A stretch of 64,000 bases of DNA from assembly GCF_003034985.1 (NCBI RefSeq), contig NZ_PZKG01000003.1, positions 1 through 64,000 of the forward strand. Direction: 5' to 3'. Below are positions 17,860-26,528 of the stretch, in pieces; position 1 is the first letter of the stretch; every line of letters begins with the position of its first letter. Below the pieces are notes generated by a model that saw only the letters and a program-made list of their open reading frames with translations, had not been told where the DNA came from and did no database searches. The position numbers and the translations under genes were made by a program. The DNA comes from Cereibacter changlensis JA139 (GTDB taxonomy: Bacteria > Pseudomonadota > Alphaproteobacteria > Rhodobacterales > Rhodobacteraceae).

Positions 17860-18395
17860 TGTCCCTGCCCTTCGCCATCCCCACCGTCACCACCGCCCGG
17901 CTGATCCTGCGCGAACCGCGCGAGAGCGATCTCGACGTGATGGAGCGCGCCTTCCGCAGCGAGAGCAGCCGCTATGTCGGCGGCCCGCTGAACCGGCGCG
18001 GCAGCTGGCGCAGCCTGCTCGCCACCATCGGCCACTGGGCGCTGCGCGGCTACGGTCTCTGGTCGGTCGAAACGAAGGCCGGGGCCTTGGTCGGTCGCGT
18101 CGGGGTGATCCGCCACGACGGCCGCGACGAGCCGGAGCTCGGCTGGCACATCTACGAAGGCCACGAGGGTCTCGGCTATGCCCATGAGGCGGCGCTGGCC
18201 GCACGCGATTACGCCGGCACCGTCTGGGGCATGGGCCCGCTCGCCTGCATCATCGCCCCCGAGAATGCCCGCTCCATCGCGCTGGCCCTGCGGATGGGCG
18301 CGCAGCTGGAAGGCGTGATCTCCGACGAGGACGGCCCGCTGCATCTCTACCGTCACCCGGCGGTCGAGGATGGCGGGATGGAGGCCTACGCATGA
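17859..18395 (+). CDS. GNAT acetyltransferase, RimJ/RimL type (2 of 3)
   Basis: 178 aa, a paralogue of its two neighbours: TARLILREPRESDLD, YVGGPLNRRGSW, DEPELGWHIYEGHEGLGYAHEAA and PENARSIALALRMGAQ. The ATG shares its first base with the TGA of the gene before it (TGATG). The P-loop-like segment GHEGLGYA differs from that of copy 1, so substrate preference may have shifted. Function is not known beyond acetyl-CoA-dependent transfer. Confidence 0.85.
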   Translation: MSLPFAIPTVTTARLILREPRESDLDVMERAFRSESSRYVGGPLNRRGSWRSLLATIGHWALRGYGLWSVETKAGALVGRVGVIRHDGRDEPELGWHIYEGHEGLGYAHEAALAARDYAGTVWGMGPLACIIAPENARSIALALRMGAQLEGVISDEDGPLHLYRHPAVEDGGMEAYA

Positions 18396-18922
18396 TCACC
18401 GTCTCCGGCACCCCCGCCCTCACCACCGAACGGCTGACCCTGCGCATGCCCGCCTCGCGCGACTGGGAGGCCTACGCCGAATTCCTGACCAGCGAGCGCG
18501 CCGCCATGATCGGCGGACCGCTCGGCCGCGACAAGGCCTGGCGCTCCTTCGGCCATGCCGTCGGCCATTGGGTGCTGCGCGGCTACGGCATGTTCTTCGT
18601 CACCCCGCGCGGCAGCGACACCGCCATCGGCATGACCGGCCCCTGGTTCCCCGAGGGCTGGCCCGAGCCGGAGCTCGGCTGGTCGATGTTCGGCGGCGAG
18701 CACGAGGGCAAAGGCCTCGCTTTCGAGGCCGCGGAGGTCGCGCGCCGCTACGCCTTCCAGAAGCTCGGCTGGAAGACCGCCGTCAGCTACATCGACCCGG
18801 CCAACCTGCGCTCCATCGCCCTGGCCGAACGGCTGGGCGCGCTGCCCGACCCCGAGGCGCCATGCCCCGAGGGCGTCAGCTGCCTCGTCTACCGTCATGC
18901 CTCGGTGGAGGTGCGGCCATGA
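18392..18922 (+). CDS. GNAT acetyltransferase, RimJ/RimL type (3 of 3)
   Basis: 176 aa, the third paralogue: TERLTLRMPASRDW, MIGGPLGRDKAW, PEPELGWSMFGGEHEGKGLAFEAAE and PANLRSIALAERLGAL. It overlaps copy 2 by four bases (ATGA). About 135 bases follow before chorismate mutase; they hold the 11-bp-phased TGCAT motifs and no convincing gene. Confidence 0.85.
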   Translation: MITVSGTPALTTERLTLRMPASRDWEAYAEFLTSERAAMIGGPLGRDKAWRSFGHAVGHWVLRGYGMFFVTPRGSDTAIGMTGPWFPEGWPEPELGWSMFGGEHEGKGLAFEAAEVARRYAFQKLGWKTAVSYIDPANLRSIALAERLGALPDPEAPCPEGVSCLVYRHASVEVRP

Positions 18923-18991
18923 CCGCCCCCTCCGCCGCCCCCGTTTCGCCGCTCCCCGTCCGGGGCGCGCGTCCGCTTGTCGTAACCAGTG

Positions 18992-19035
18992 CTCTGCATC
19001 GCCTGTGCATCATCCGTGCATCGGATGTGCATGGC
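18992..19035. repeat. four TGCAT motifs at an exact 11-bp period
   Basis: TGCAT begins at 18995, 19006, 19017 and 19028. The four 11-bp units read CTCTGCATCGC, CTGTGCATCAT, CCGTGCATCGG and ATGTGCATGGC. One-helical-turn spacing places all motifs on the same DNA face, 25 to 60 bases before the chorismate mutase start, as expected for a cooperatively bound operator. The protein that would bind is not known. Confidence 0.6.
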
Positions 19036-19058
19036 CCAAATCCCACCCGGAGGTCCGC

Positions 19059-19355
19059 ATGACCGACGCCACCACGCGCGCGCAGGAATTGTTGCGGGAC
19101 CACCGTGACAGCATCGACCGGCTCGACGCGATCCTCGTCTACACCCTTGCCGAACGCTTCAAGCAGACGCAGGCGGTGGGCCGTCTGAAGGCCGAACACG
19201 ATCTCCCTCCCTCCGATCCCGCCCGCGAGGAGCGCCAGATCGAGCGGCTGGAGTGGCTGTCGAAAGAGGCGGATCTCGATCCCGAATTCGCCAAGAAATT
19301 CCTGACCTTCATCATTTCCGAAGTCATCAGGCATCACGAAAAGCTCAAGCAATAA
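19059..19355 (+). CDS. chorismate mutase, AroQ class
   Basis: 98 aa, all-helical AroQ fold. It converts chorismate to prephenate for phenylalanine and tyrosine synthesis. The first helix carries [21 protein letters not shown] with the active-site arginine and the following [11 protein letters not shown]; the last helix is [17 protein letters not shown]. The ATG at 19059 has GGAGG six bases upstream, a near-ideal ribosome site. It stands alone without a prephenate dehydratase domain and is followed 40 bases later by rpsP. Confidence 0.88.
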   Translation: MTDATTRAQELLRDHRDSIDRLDAILVYTLAERFKQTQAVGRLKAEHDLPPSDPAREERQIERLEWLSKEADLDPEFAKKFLTFIISEVIRHHEKLKQ

Positions 19356-19395
19356 CCGGGTCTTGCCCGGTCCCACGACAAACAGGAGAATACCC

Positions 19396-19749
19396 ATGTC
19401 GATGAAAATCCGTCTCGCCCGCGGCGGCTCCAAGAAGCGCCCGCACTACGCCATCGTCGCCTCCGACAGCCGGATGCCGCGCGACGGCCGCTTCCTCGAG
19501 AAGCTGGGCACCTACAACCCGCTGCTCGCCAAGGACAGCGAAGAGCGCATCAAGATGGACGTCGAGCGCGTCAAGCACTGGCTCTCGCAGGGCGCCCAGC
19601 CGACCGATCGCGTCGCCCGCTTCCTCGAGGCCGCCGGCCTGATGGCGAAGACCGTCCGCAACAACCCCAAAGCCGCCGTCCCGGGCAAGCGCATGGCCGA
19701 GCTGGCCAAGAAGAAAGCCGCCCGCGCCGAAGCGCCGGCTGAAGAATAA
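19396..19749 (+). CDS. rpsP: 30S ribosomal protein S16
   Basis: 117 aa. It starts [21 protein letters not shown] and has the [12 protein letters not shown] motif. The C-terminal tail beyond residue 90 is longer than in E. coli and rich in alanine and lysine, as in other alphaproteobacteria. The ATG at 19396 follows CAGGAGAA. It begins the conserved rpsP-rimM-trmD-rplS order. Confidence 0.97.
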   Translation: MSMKIRLARGGSKKRPHYAIVASDSRMPRDGRFLEKLGTYNPLLAKDSEERIKMDVERVKHWLSQGAQPTDRVARFLEAAGLMAKTVRNNPKAAVPGKRMAELAKKKAARAEAPAEE

Positions 19750-19770
19750 TCGTTCTTCTTCCATGACATG

Positions 19771-19797
19771 CGGGTGGCCGTGCTTCGCGGCCACCCG
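19771..19797 (+). terminator. hairpin between rpsP and rimM
   Basis: CGGGTGGCCG and CGGCCACCCG form a 10-bp perfect stem around TGCTTCG, followed by GTTCTTG. Within an operon this could attenuate transcription or protect the rpsP message so that S16 is made in excess over RimM and TrmD. Confidence 0.5.
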
Positions 19798-19817
19798 GTT
19801 CTTGCGCAGGATTCCCC

Positions 19818-20327
19818 ATGCCCAACCCTGACCTGATCTGCGTCGGCGCCATCGCCGGATCCTTCGGCGTCAAGGGCGAGGTGCGGCTGAAATCCTTCTG
19901 CGCCGACCCCGACGACATCGCCTCCTATGGCCCGCTGTTCACCGAGAACGGCGCCCACAGCTACAAGGTCACCCTGACCCGCCCGGTCGCCAACGGCGTC
20001 GGCGCGCGGCTGTCCGGGGTCACGACCAAGGAGCAGGCCGATGCGCTGAAGGGCACCAGCCTCTACGTCAGCAGGGAAAAGCTGCCCTCGCTTGGCGATG
20101 ACGAATTCTACCACGCCGACCTGATCGGCCTGGAAGTGCGCGACACCGGCGGCGCTGCGATGGGCCGGGTGATCGCGGTGCACAACCACGGCGCCACCGA
20201 CCTGCTGGAGGTCGGCGGCCCCGCCCTGAAAGAGCCGCTGCTGATCCCCTTCACCCGCGCCATCGTGCCGACCGTCGATCTGGCCTCGGGCCGCATCGTC
20301 GCCGACCTGCCCGAAGGCCTCGAGTGA
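19818..20327 (+). CDS. rimM: ribosome maturation factor RimM
   Basis: 169 aa. It helps maturation of the 30S head and binds S19. The N-terminal barrel begins [21 protein letters not shown], and the PRC-barrel follows with [12 protein letters not shown] and [19 protein letters not shown]. The length is normal. The start follows the rpsP-rimM hairpin. Confidence 0.95.
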   Translation: MPNPDLICVGAIAGSFGVKGEVRLKSFCADPDDIASYGPLFTENGAHSYKVTLTRPVANGVGARLSGVTTKEQADALKGTSLYVSREKLPSLGDDEFYHADLIGLEVRDTGGAAMGRVIAVHNHGATDLLEVGGPALKEPLLIPFTRAIVPTVDLASGRIVADLPEGLE

Positions 20328-20370
20328 TCACGCCCCCGTCTGATCACGCACTGTCCGGAGCTCCGCGGCC

Positions 20371-21204
20371 ATGACCGAAGACCCAGCCCCCTCCAAGTCG
20401 CACGGCCGCCTGTCGATCCGCGCCTCGCTGCAGCCGCGCGACCTGATGGCCCCGCCCGAGGTGAAGGGCGCCTGGAAGGCCAAGGTCATCACCCTGTTCC
20501 CCGAGGCCTTCCCCGGCACGCTGGACCTGTCGCTGACCGGCAAGGCGCGGGAATTCGGGCTCTGGCAGCTGGAAACCCTTGATCTGCGCACCTTCGGCGA
20601 GGGCAAGCACCGCAATGTCGACGACACGCCCGCCGGCGGCGGCGCCGGCATGGTGCTGCGCGCCGATGTGGTGGCCCGGGCGCTGGACCAGGCCGCCGAG
20701 GCCACGCCGGACCGGGCGCGCTGGCCGGTCATCTACCTGTCGCCGCGGGGAAAACCCTTCACCCAAGCGATGGCGCAGCGCTGGTCCGAGGGCGAGGGGC
20801 TGACCCTCCTCTGCGGCCGGTTCGAGGGCGTCGACGAGCGGGTGATCGAGCAGTACGGAATCGAGGAAGTTTCCTTGGGAGATTTCGTTCTCACCGGGGG
20901 CGAGATCGCGGCTCAGGCCTTGATTGACGCGACGGTGCGGCTTATACCCCGCGTGCTCGGGAATCATGCGTCCACCGAAGAGGAATCCTTTTCTGAGGGA
21001 CTTCTTGAATTTCCGCAGTTCACGAAACCGACCGTCTGGCAGGGCCGCGCGATACCGGAGATTCTTCAGTCCGGGCACCACGCGAAGATTGCCGCCTGGC
21101 GGAAGGCGATGGCCGAAAGGCTGACCAAAGAACGCAGGCCTGACCTCTGGCGGGCTTACTGTGCCAAGCACGGTAGGGACCCGAATGAAGACCGAGAGCT
21201 CTGA
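20371..21204 (+). CDS. trmD: tRNA (guanine-N1)-methyltransferase TrmD
   Basis: 277 aa. It methylates G37 of tRNAs, preventing +1 frameshifting. The knotted SPOUT core shows ITLFPEAFPGTLD, NVDDTPAGGGAGMVLR, YLSPRGKPF, LCGRFEGVDERVIE and VSLGDFVLTGGE. Relative to E. coli TrmD there are about 34 extra N-terminal residues (MTEDPAPSKSHGRLSIRAS...); a later start at MAPPEVKG (residue 26) is possible, but the first ATG has a GGAG site. Confidence 0.95.
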   Translation: MTEDPAPSKSHGRLSIRASLQPRDLMAPPEVKGAWKAKVITLFPEAFPGTLDLSLTGKAREFGLWQLETLDLRTFGEGKHRNVDDTPAGGGAGMVLRADVVARALDQAAEATPDRARWPVIYLSPRGKPFTQAMAQRWSEGEGLTLLCGRFEGVDERVIEQYGIEEVSLGDFVLTGGEIAAQALIDATVRLIPRVLGNHASTEEESFSEGLLEFPQFTKPTVWQGRAIPEILQSGHHAKIAAWRKAMAERLTKERRPDLWRAYCAKHGRDPNEDREL

Positions 21205-21252
21205 GGCGGCATCACGTCAGGGAAAAACCCTGAGCTTTTGAAAGGACCAGGC

Positions 21253-21636
21253 ATGAACCTGATCGCCCAAATCGAAGCCGAGCAGATCGCCGCTCTCGGC
21301 AAGACCATCCCGGATTTCAAGGCCGGCGACACCGTCCGCGTCGGCTACAAGGTGACCGAGGGCACCCGCTCGCGCGTGCAGAACTACGAAGGCGTCGTGA
21401 TCGGCCGCAAGGGCGGCGCGACCATCTCGGCCTCGTTCACCGTGCGCAAGATCTCGTTCGGCGAAGGCGTGGAGCGCGTGTTCCCGCTGTACTCGACCAA
21501 CATCGACAACATCGAGGTCGTCCGTCGTGGCCGCGTCCGTCGCGCCAAGCTCTACTACCTCCGCACCCGTCGCGGCAAATCCGCCCGGATTTCCGAGGAC
21601 ACCAACTACAAAGCCAAAGACAGCGCCAGCGCGTAA
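21253..21636 (+). CDS. rplS: 50S ribosomal protein L19
   Basis: 127 aa. [30 protein letters not shown] and [12 protein letters not shown]...[21 protein letters not shown] are canonical L19 sequences. Start ATG 21253 follows AAAGGACC. It closes the rpsP-rimM-trmD-rplS block and is followed by rpmE after 11 bases. Confidence 0.97.
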   Translation: MNLIAQIEAEQIAALGKTIPDFKAGDTVRVGYKVTEGTRSRVQNYEGVVIGRKGGATISASFTVRKISFGEGVERVFPLYSTNIDNIEVVRRGRVRRAKLYYLRTRRGKSARISEDTNYKAKDSASA

Positions 21637-21647
21637 GGAGCGGACCG

Positions 21648-21869
21648 ATGAGAAAAGACATCCACCCCGATTACCACATGATCGACGTGAAGATGACCGA
21701 CGGTTCCGTGTTCCAGGTCCGTTCGACCTGGGGCAAGGCCGGCGAGCAGATGGCGCTGGAAATCGACCCGCTTGCCCACCCGGCCTGGACCGGCGGCTCA
21801 GCGCGTCTGATGGACACCGGCGGCCGCGTGTCGAAGTTCAAGAACAAGTACGCCGGTCTCGGTTTCTGA
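21648..21869 (+). CDS. rpmE: 50S ribosomal protein L31, zinc-independent form
   Basis: 73 aa. [20 protein letters not shown] and [20 protein letters not shown] identify L31 type A. It contains no cysteines at all, so it is the C-minus (zinc-free) form. The ribosome site is AAGGAG. The terminator at 21893-21917 ends the operon. Confidence 0.95.
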   Translation: MRKDIHPDYHMIDVKMTDGSVFQVRSTWGKAGEQMALEIDPLAHPAWTGGSARLMDTGGRVSKFKNKYAGLGF

Positions 21870-21892
21870 GCATCGACGACTGTTTTCGCGAA

Positions 21893-21917
21893 GGGCGCGC
21901 CATCGGCGCGCCCTTTT
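21893..21917 (+). terminator. intrinsic terminator after rpmE
   Basis: GGGCGCGCC and GGCGCGCCC form a 9-bp perfect stem with ATC loop, followed directly by TTTT. It ends the ffh-rpmE transcription unit. Confidence 0.85.
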
Positions 21918-22019
21918 GCGTTGCAGGGCTGCGTCGGTTGCTCCCGCGTGACGTGCCGCCCCCTTGCGCGCCTCCGGTCCAGCCGGTAGCTCGCGAAGCA
22001 GACTGAGAGGGAGCGGGCC

Positions 22020-22826
22020 ATGGCGCATATCATCGTGGTGGGGAACGAAAAGGGCGGCTCCGGCAAGTCCACCACCTGCATGCATGTGGCCACCGCGCTG
22101 GCCCGGCTCGGTTTCCGCGTCGGCGCGCTTGACCTCGACCTGCGCCAGCGCAGTTTCGGCCGCTACATCGAGAACCGCCGCGCCTTCCTCGCCCGCTCCG
22201 AACTGGCGCTGCCGACCCCCGATTACCGCGACCTGCCCGAAGCCGCCGCCGAACTCGCCCCGGGCGAGACCGCCTCCGACAGCCGGCTCACCGCCGCCAT
22301 GGCCGAGCTGGAGCCGGTGTCGGATTTCATCATCATCGACTGCCCCGGCTCGCACACCCGCCTGAGCCAGGGCGCGCATTCGCTGGCCGACACGCTGATC
22401 ACGCCGCTGAACGACAGTTTCGTCGATTTCGACCTCTTGGCGCGGATCGACGCCGAGACGGGCAAGGTGAAGGGCCCCTCGATCTATGCCGAGATGGTCT
22501 GGAACGCGCGCCAGCTGCGGGCGCAGGCCGGGCTGAAGCCGGTCGACTGGATCGTGCTGCGCAACCGTCTCGGCGCCCAGCAGATGCACAACAAGAAGAA
22601 GGTCGGCGCGGCGCTGCAGGATCTGTCGCGCCGCATCGGCTTCCGCGTCGCCCCCGGCTTTTCCGAGCGGGTGATCTTCCGCGAGCTCTTCCCGCGCGGC
22701 CTGACGCTGCTCGACCTCAAGGACACCGGGGTGGAGTCGCTGAACCTCTCGAACATCGCCGCCCGGCAGGAGGTGCGTGACCTGCTGACCGAGCTGCGCC
22801 TGCCCGGCGTGACGCCGAACTTCTGA
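22020..22826 (+). CDS. mipZ: division-plane positioning ATPase MipZ
   Basis: 268 aa, a ParA-superfamily P-loop ATPase. The deviant Walker A is EKGGSGKST (from residue 10), followed by ALDLDLRQRSFGRYIENRR, IIIDCPG and LNDSFVDFDLLARID. The later VDWIVLRNRLG and VIFRELFPRGLTLLDL segments match MipZ of Caulobacter rather than ParA or MinD. MipZ forms a gradient from ParB at the origins and blocks FtsZ polymerisation near the poles. The GAGAGGGAGCGG site precedes the ATG. No parB or ftsZ is nearby. Confidence 0.92.
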   Translation: MAHIIVVGNEKGGSGKSTTCMHVATALARLGFRVGALDLDLRQRSFGRYIENRRAFLARSELALPTPDYRDLPEAAAELAPGETASDSRLTAAMAELEPVSDFIIIDCPGSHTRLSQGAHSLADTLITPLNDSFVDFDLLARIDAETGKVKGPSIYAEMVWNARQLRAQAGLKPVDWIVLRNRLGAQQMHNKKKVGAALQDLSRRIGFRVAPGFSERVIFRELFPRGLTLLDLKDTGVESLNLSNIAARQEVRDLLTELRLPGVTPNF

Positions 22827-22894
22827 CGTCTCGCTCTCTGACGGGTTGAGCCTCCTGCGCTCCCCGTGCATGACTGGTCCGGAGGAGACCAGAC

Positions 22895-24403
22895 ATGCCA
22901 AACCCGCTCTACGACGCCCTTTTCGCCCCGCTCGAGGGCCGCACTTCCGACCTCCTGATCCTGCCCGACGGCAGCCGCCTCAGCGGCGACGCCTTCCTGC
23001 GCCTCGTGGCGCGGCAGGCCCATGCGCTGCGCGCGGCGGGGGTGGAGCCGGGCGACCGGATCGCGGTGCAGGTCGGCAAGAGCCCGGAGGCGTTGGCGGT
23101 CTATGGCGCCTCGGTGGCGCTGGGGGCGGTCTTCCTGCCGCTGAACACGGCCTATACCGCGGGCGAGATCGACTATTTCCTCGGCAATGCCACGCCGCGG
23201 ATCTTCCTCTGCGACGGGACGAAGGCCGAGGCTCTGGCCCCGGTCGCCGCAGCCCACGGTGCCCGGCTGATGGTGCTGAACGCCGACGGCTCGGGCGAGA
23301 TGAGCGATCTGGCGGAGGGCCAGCCGGAGGCGATCACCGCCGCCGACCGCGCGCCGGAGGATCTGGCGGCGCTGCTCTACACCTCGGGCACCACCGGCCG
23401 CTCCAAGGGGGCGATGCTGAGCCATGCGAACCTCCTGTCCAACGCCGCCGTCCTGGCCGATCTCTGGCGCTTCACCGAGGCCGATGTGCTGCTGCATGCG
23501 CTGCCGATCTTCCACACCCACGGGCTCTTCGTCGCCTGCAACACGCTGCTCTTGACCGGCGGCGCGATGATCTTCCTGCCGGGCTTCGATCTCGGCGCCG
23601 TGTTGCGGCTGCTGCCGCAGGCCACCACGATGATGGGGGTGCCGACCTTCTACACCCGGCTCCTGGACGATCCGCGTTTCGCCCGCGAACTGACGCAGGG
23701 CATGCGGCTCTTCATTTCCGGCTCGGCCCCGCTCTTGGCCGAGACGCATCTGGCCTTCGAGGAGCGCACCGGCCACCGCATCCTCGAGCGCTACGGCATG
23801 ACCGAGACCAACATGAACACCTCCAACCCCTATGACGGCGAGCGCCGGGCCGGCACCGTGGGCTTCCCGCTGCCGGGGGTGGAGCTGCGGATCATGGCCG
23901 AGGGCGCCGAGGTTGCGCCGGGCGAGGTGGGGGTGATCGAGGTGCGCGGGCCCAATGTCTTCGGCGGCTACTGGCAGATGCCCGAGAAGACCGCCGAGGA
24001 GCTGCGCCCGGACGGCTGGTTCATCACCGGCGATCTGGGGATGCGCGATGCCGAGGGCTATGTGCAGATCGTCGGCCGCCAGAAGGATCTGGTGATCTCG
24101 GGCGGCTTCAACGTCTATCCCAAGGAGGTGGAGCTGCTCTTGGACGAGGCGCCGGGGGTGCTGGAAAGCGCGGTCGTCGGCCTGCCGCATCCGGATTTCG
24201 GCGAGGCGGTCTTCGCCGTGCTGGTGCCGCGCCCCGGCGTCACGCTGGACGCCGAGGCGGTGCTGGCCTCGATCGCCGACCGGCTGGCGCGCTACAAGCA
24301 GCCGAAGGCGGCGGTTGTGCTGGCGGAGCTGCCGCGCAACACCATGGGCAAGGTGCAGAAGGCCCAGCTCCGCGCCGATCACGCGGGCTGGTTCTCGCGC
24401 TGA
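22895..24403 (+). CDS. matB: malonyl-CoA synthetase (MatB-type acyl-CoA ligase)
   Basis: 502 aa, ANL superfamily. The AMP-binding loop is YTSGTTGRSKGAMLSH; the MatB-specific acceptor motif is RYGMTETNMNTSNPYDGERR; the hinge follows at WFITGDLGMRDAEGY, and the C-terminal lysine is in NTMGKVQK. It should activate malonate (possibly methylmalonate) to the CoA ester, feeding malonate use or lipid and polyketide synthesis. The expected partner matA (malonyl-CoA decarboxylase) is not adjacent. The GGAGGAGA ribosome site is strong. Confidence 0.85.
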   Translation: MPNPLYDALFAPLEGRTSDLLILPDGSRLSGDAFLRLVARQAHALRAAGVEPGDRIAVQVGKSPEALAVYGASVALGAVFLPLNTAYTAGEIDYFLGNATPRIFLCDGTKAEALAPVAAAHGARLMVLNADGSGEMSDLAEGQPEAITAADRAPEDLAALLYTSGTTGRSKGAMLSHANLLSNAAVLADLWRFTEADVLLHALPIFHTHGLFVACNTLLLTGGAMIFLPGFDLGAVLRLLPQATTMMGVPTFYTRLLDDPRFARELTQGMRLFISGSAPLLAETHLAFEERTGHRILERYGMTETNMNTSNPYDGERRAGTVGFPLPGVELRIMAEGAEVAPGEVGVIEVRGPNVFGGYWQMPEKTAEELRPDGWFITGDLGMRDAEGYVQIVGRQKDLVISGGFNVYPKEVELLLDEAPGVLESAVVGLPHPDFGEAVFAVLVPRPGVTLDAEAVLASIADRLARYKQPKAAVVLAELPRNTMGKVQKAQLRADHAGWFSR

Positions 24404-24410
24404 CCCCGGC

Positions 24411-25991
24411 TCAGTAGCCCAGGGCGCAGCCGTCCTTGCGCGGGTCGGAGGCGCCCTGCAGTACGCCGTCCTCGCCGATCAGGATGGCCTGCGCCCCGCC
24501 GATCGGCTCCTCCGGCGGGATGACCTTGTGGCCCATCTCGGTCAGCTGCGCCTTCACCGCCTCGGCATAGCCGTTCTCGACCTTCATGCCTTCGGGCGCG
24601 GCGAAGCTGCGCGGCGCGTCGATCGCGGCCTGCGGGTGCAGGCCGTAGTCGATCATGTTGGTCATGAAGCGGACATGGCCGGCGGGCTGGTAGGACCCGC
24701 CCATCACCCCGAAGGGCATGGTCAGCCGGCCCTCCTTGCGCAGCATGCCCGGGATGATGGTGTGCATCGGCCGCTTGCCGCCCGCCGCCTCGTTCGGGTG
24801 GCCTTGCTCCAGCGAGAAGCCGGCGCCGCGGTTCTGGAAGCCGACGCCGAATTTCGACGAGGCGAGACAGGCGCCGAAGCTCCAGTACACCGAATAGATC
24901 AGCGAAACCGCCATCCGGTCGCGGTCGACCACGGTGACATAGACCGTGTCGCGATGCACCGCCTCGGTCAGCGGCGCGGCGGCGGCCATCGCCCGCTTCG
25001 GGTCGATCAGCGCCGCGAGCTTGGCCGCGGTCTCCGGCGCCAGCATGTGCTCCAGCCGGCTGGTGTGGTTGGCGTCGGCGATGAAGCGGTTGCGCGCGTC
25101 ATAGGCCAGCTTGGTCGCCTCGGCCTCCAGATGGGCGCGCTCGGCGCCGAAGGGATCCAGCGCGGCCAGATCGAAATGGGACAGGATGTTCAGCATCAGG
25201 ATCGCCGTCGCGCCTTGGCCATTCGGCGGGTGCTCGACCAGGTCGACGCCCTTGTAGGGGCCCGAGACCGCGTCGACATAGTCGCAGGCGGTGGCGGCGA
25301 AATCCTGCAGCGTGTGGCTGCCGCCCAGGGCGCGCAGCGAGGTCACCATGTCCTCGGCCACCTCGCCCTCGTAGAAGCCGGCGCGGCCCTGCGCCGCCAC
25401 CCGGCGCAGCACCTCGGCCTGACCGGGGGCGCGGAACATCTGCCCGGGCTGCGGGGCGCGGCCGTTCAACAGGTAGAATTCGCGCGCCGCGCCCTGCAGG
25501 TCGGCCTCCGCCTCGGCCCAGTCATAGGCGGCGCGCGGCGCCACCGGCACGCCCTCCTCGGCGTAATGGATCGCCGGGGCGAGCGACCGTGCCAGCCCCA
25601 GCCGGCCCCAGTCGGCGGCGAGCCGGCAGAAGGCGTCCATCGCCCCCGGCACGGTCACCGACTCGATGCCGCGGATCGGCATCGCGCCGAGCCCGCGATC
25701 GCGCAGCGCCGCGGCCGACAGCCCGGCGGGGGCGCGGCCCGAGCCGTTCAGCGCCACGATCCGCTCGTCGCCGGCCGGTTTCAGTAGCACGAAACAGTCG
25801 CCGCCGATCCCGGTCATCTGCGGCTCGCAGATCCCCAGCAGCACCGCGCCGGCGATGGCGGCATCGACCGCGTTGCCGCCCTCCTGCAGCGTGTCGATCA
25901 TCACCTTCGAGGCCAGCGGATGCGAGGTGGCCGCCATCCCGTTGCAGGCAAAGACCGCCGAGCGGCCGGGCATCTGGAAATCACGCATCAT
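24411..25991 (-). CDS. gamma-glutamyltransferase-like Ntn hydrolase
   Basis: 526 aa. The N-terminal FACNGMAATSHPLAS, GGNAVDAAIAGAV and EPQMTGIGGDCF are hallmark GGT segments. The autocleavage and catalytic threonine lies in HRDTVYVTVVDRD, equivalent to TTHYSVVD of E. coli GGT; the second threonine is replaced by valine. GGSYQPAGHVRF follows near the end. There is no signal peptide, so it is likely cytoplasmic, unlike classical periplasmic GGT. Oxamate amidohydrolase HpxW and capsule-type relatives are alternatives. Start ATG 25991 or 25988. It converges on matB. Confidence 0.8.
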   Translation of the reverse strand: MMRDFQMPGRSAVFACNGMAATSHPLASKVMIDTLQEGGNAVDAAIAGAVLLGICEPQMTGIGGDCFVLLKPAGDERIVALNGSGRAPAGLSAAALRDRGLGAMPIRGIESVTVPGAMDAFCRLAADWGRLGLARSLAPAIHYAEEGVPVAPRAAYDWAEAEADLQGAAREFYLLNGRAPQPGQMFRAPGQAEVLRRVAAQGRAGFYEGEVAEDMVTSLRALGGSHTLQDFAATACDYVDAVSGPYKGVDLVEHPPNGQGATAILMLNILSHFDLAALDPFGAERAHLEAEATKLAYDARNRFIADANHTSRLEHMLAPETAAKLAALIDPKRAMAAAAPLTEAVHRDTVYVTVVDRDRMAVSLIYSVYWSFGACLASSKFGVGFQNRGAGFSLEQGHPNEAAGGKRPMHTIIPGMLRKEGRLTMPFGVMGGSYQPAGHVRFMTNMIDYGLHPQAAIDAPRSFAAPEGMKVENGYAEAVKAQLTEMGHKVIPPEEPIGGAQAILIGEDGVLQGASDPRKDGCALGY

Positions 25992-26012
25992 TCTCTCCCC
26001 TTTGCCGGGAGC

Positions 26013-26528
26013 CTAGGGGGCCTGAAAGGGATTTCCAAGAGCCGCCGCCACCACGCCGGCTTTTCCCGCCGCGGCCTGTCGCAGCCCGTCCCGCCGGGGA
26101 GGCTCCGGCCCCGGGCAGGCGGGGCCGATCCGGAAGCTGAGGTGGTTCACCCCCTCGGCCCGGCGATACTCCAGATCGGAGGCGAGGGCGCGGATCAGCG
26201 GCCAGCCGAAGCCGCCTTCCGACAGGGTGTCGGGCGCCTGCAGCACGCCTTTCGGCAGCCTGCCGCCGGGCAGCGGCAGGCCTTGGTCGGAGATCCGAAA
26301 GGCCAGCGCCTCCCCCTCCAGCCGCAGCCGGACGACGATCCGCCCCCGCGGCTGACCATGCACCACGACATTGTTCAGCACCTCGGCCAGCACCAGTTCG
26401 GCCCGCCACCGCGCCTCCTCGTCCAGCCCGTCCAGCGGCGGCGCGTCGAGCAGCCGCCGCAGCGCGGCCCGCACGGCGAGGGGGTGACTGTCGAGCACCA
26501 GCCCGGTCTCCCCGCCGTCACGCCGCAT
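26013..26528 (-). CDS. anti-sigma-factor-type serine kinase (RsbW/HATPase_c_2)
   Basis: 171 aa. The GHKL ATPase domain shows the N box LVLAEVLNNVVVHG, the G1 region FRISDQGLPLP and the G2 region SEGGFGWPLIRAL, as in SpoIIAB/RsbW. Such kinases bind a sigma factor or other partner and phosphorylate a STAS antagonist. Its start lies inside the end of the STAS gene (11-base overlap). The C-terminal 35 residues are rich in proline, arginine and alanine and have no known match. The output partner is not encoded nearby. Confidence 0.8.
   Translation of the reverse strand: MRRDGGETGLVLDSHPLAVRAALRRLLDAPPLDGLDEEARWRAELVLAEVLNNVVVHGQPRGRIVVRLRLEGEALAFRISDQGLPLPGGRLPKGVLQAPDTLSEGGFGWPLIRALASDLEYRRAEGVNHLSFRIGPACPGPEPPRRDGLRQAAAGKAGVVAAALGNPFQAP

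Noticed and set aside
18919-19062. 47-codon frame between GNAT 3 and chorismate mutase, overlapping both by four bases
   Set aside because: The overlaps look like coupling, but the peptide has no family features and contains the phased TGCAT repeats, whose 11-bp period conflicts with coding constraint. Kept only as a possible leader.
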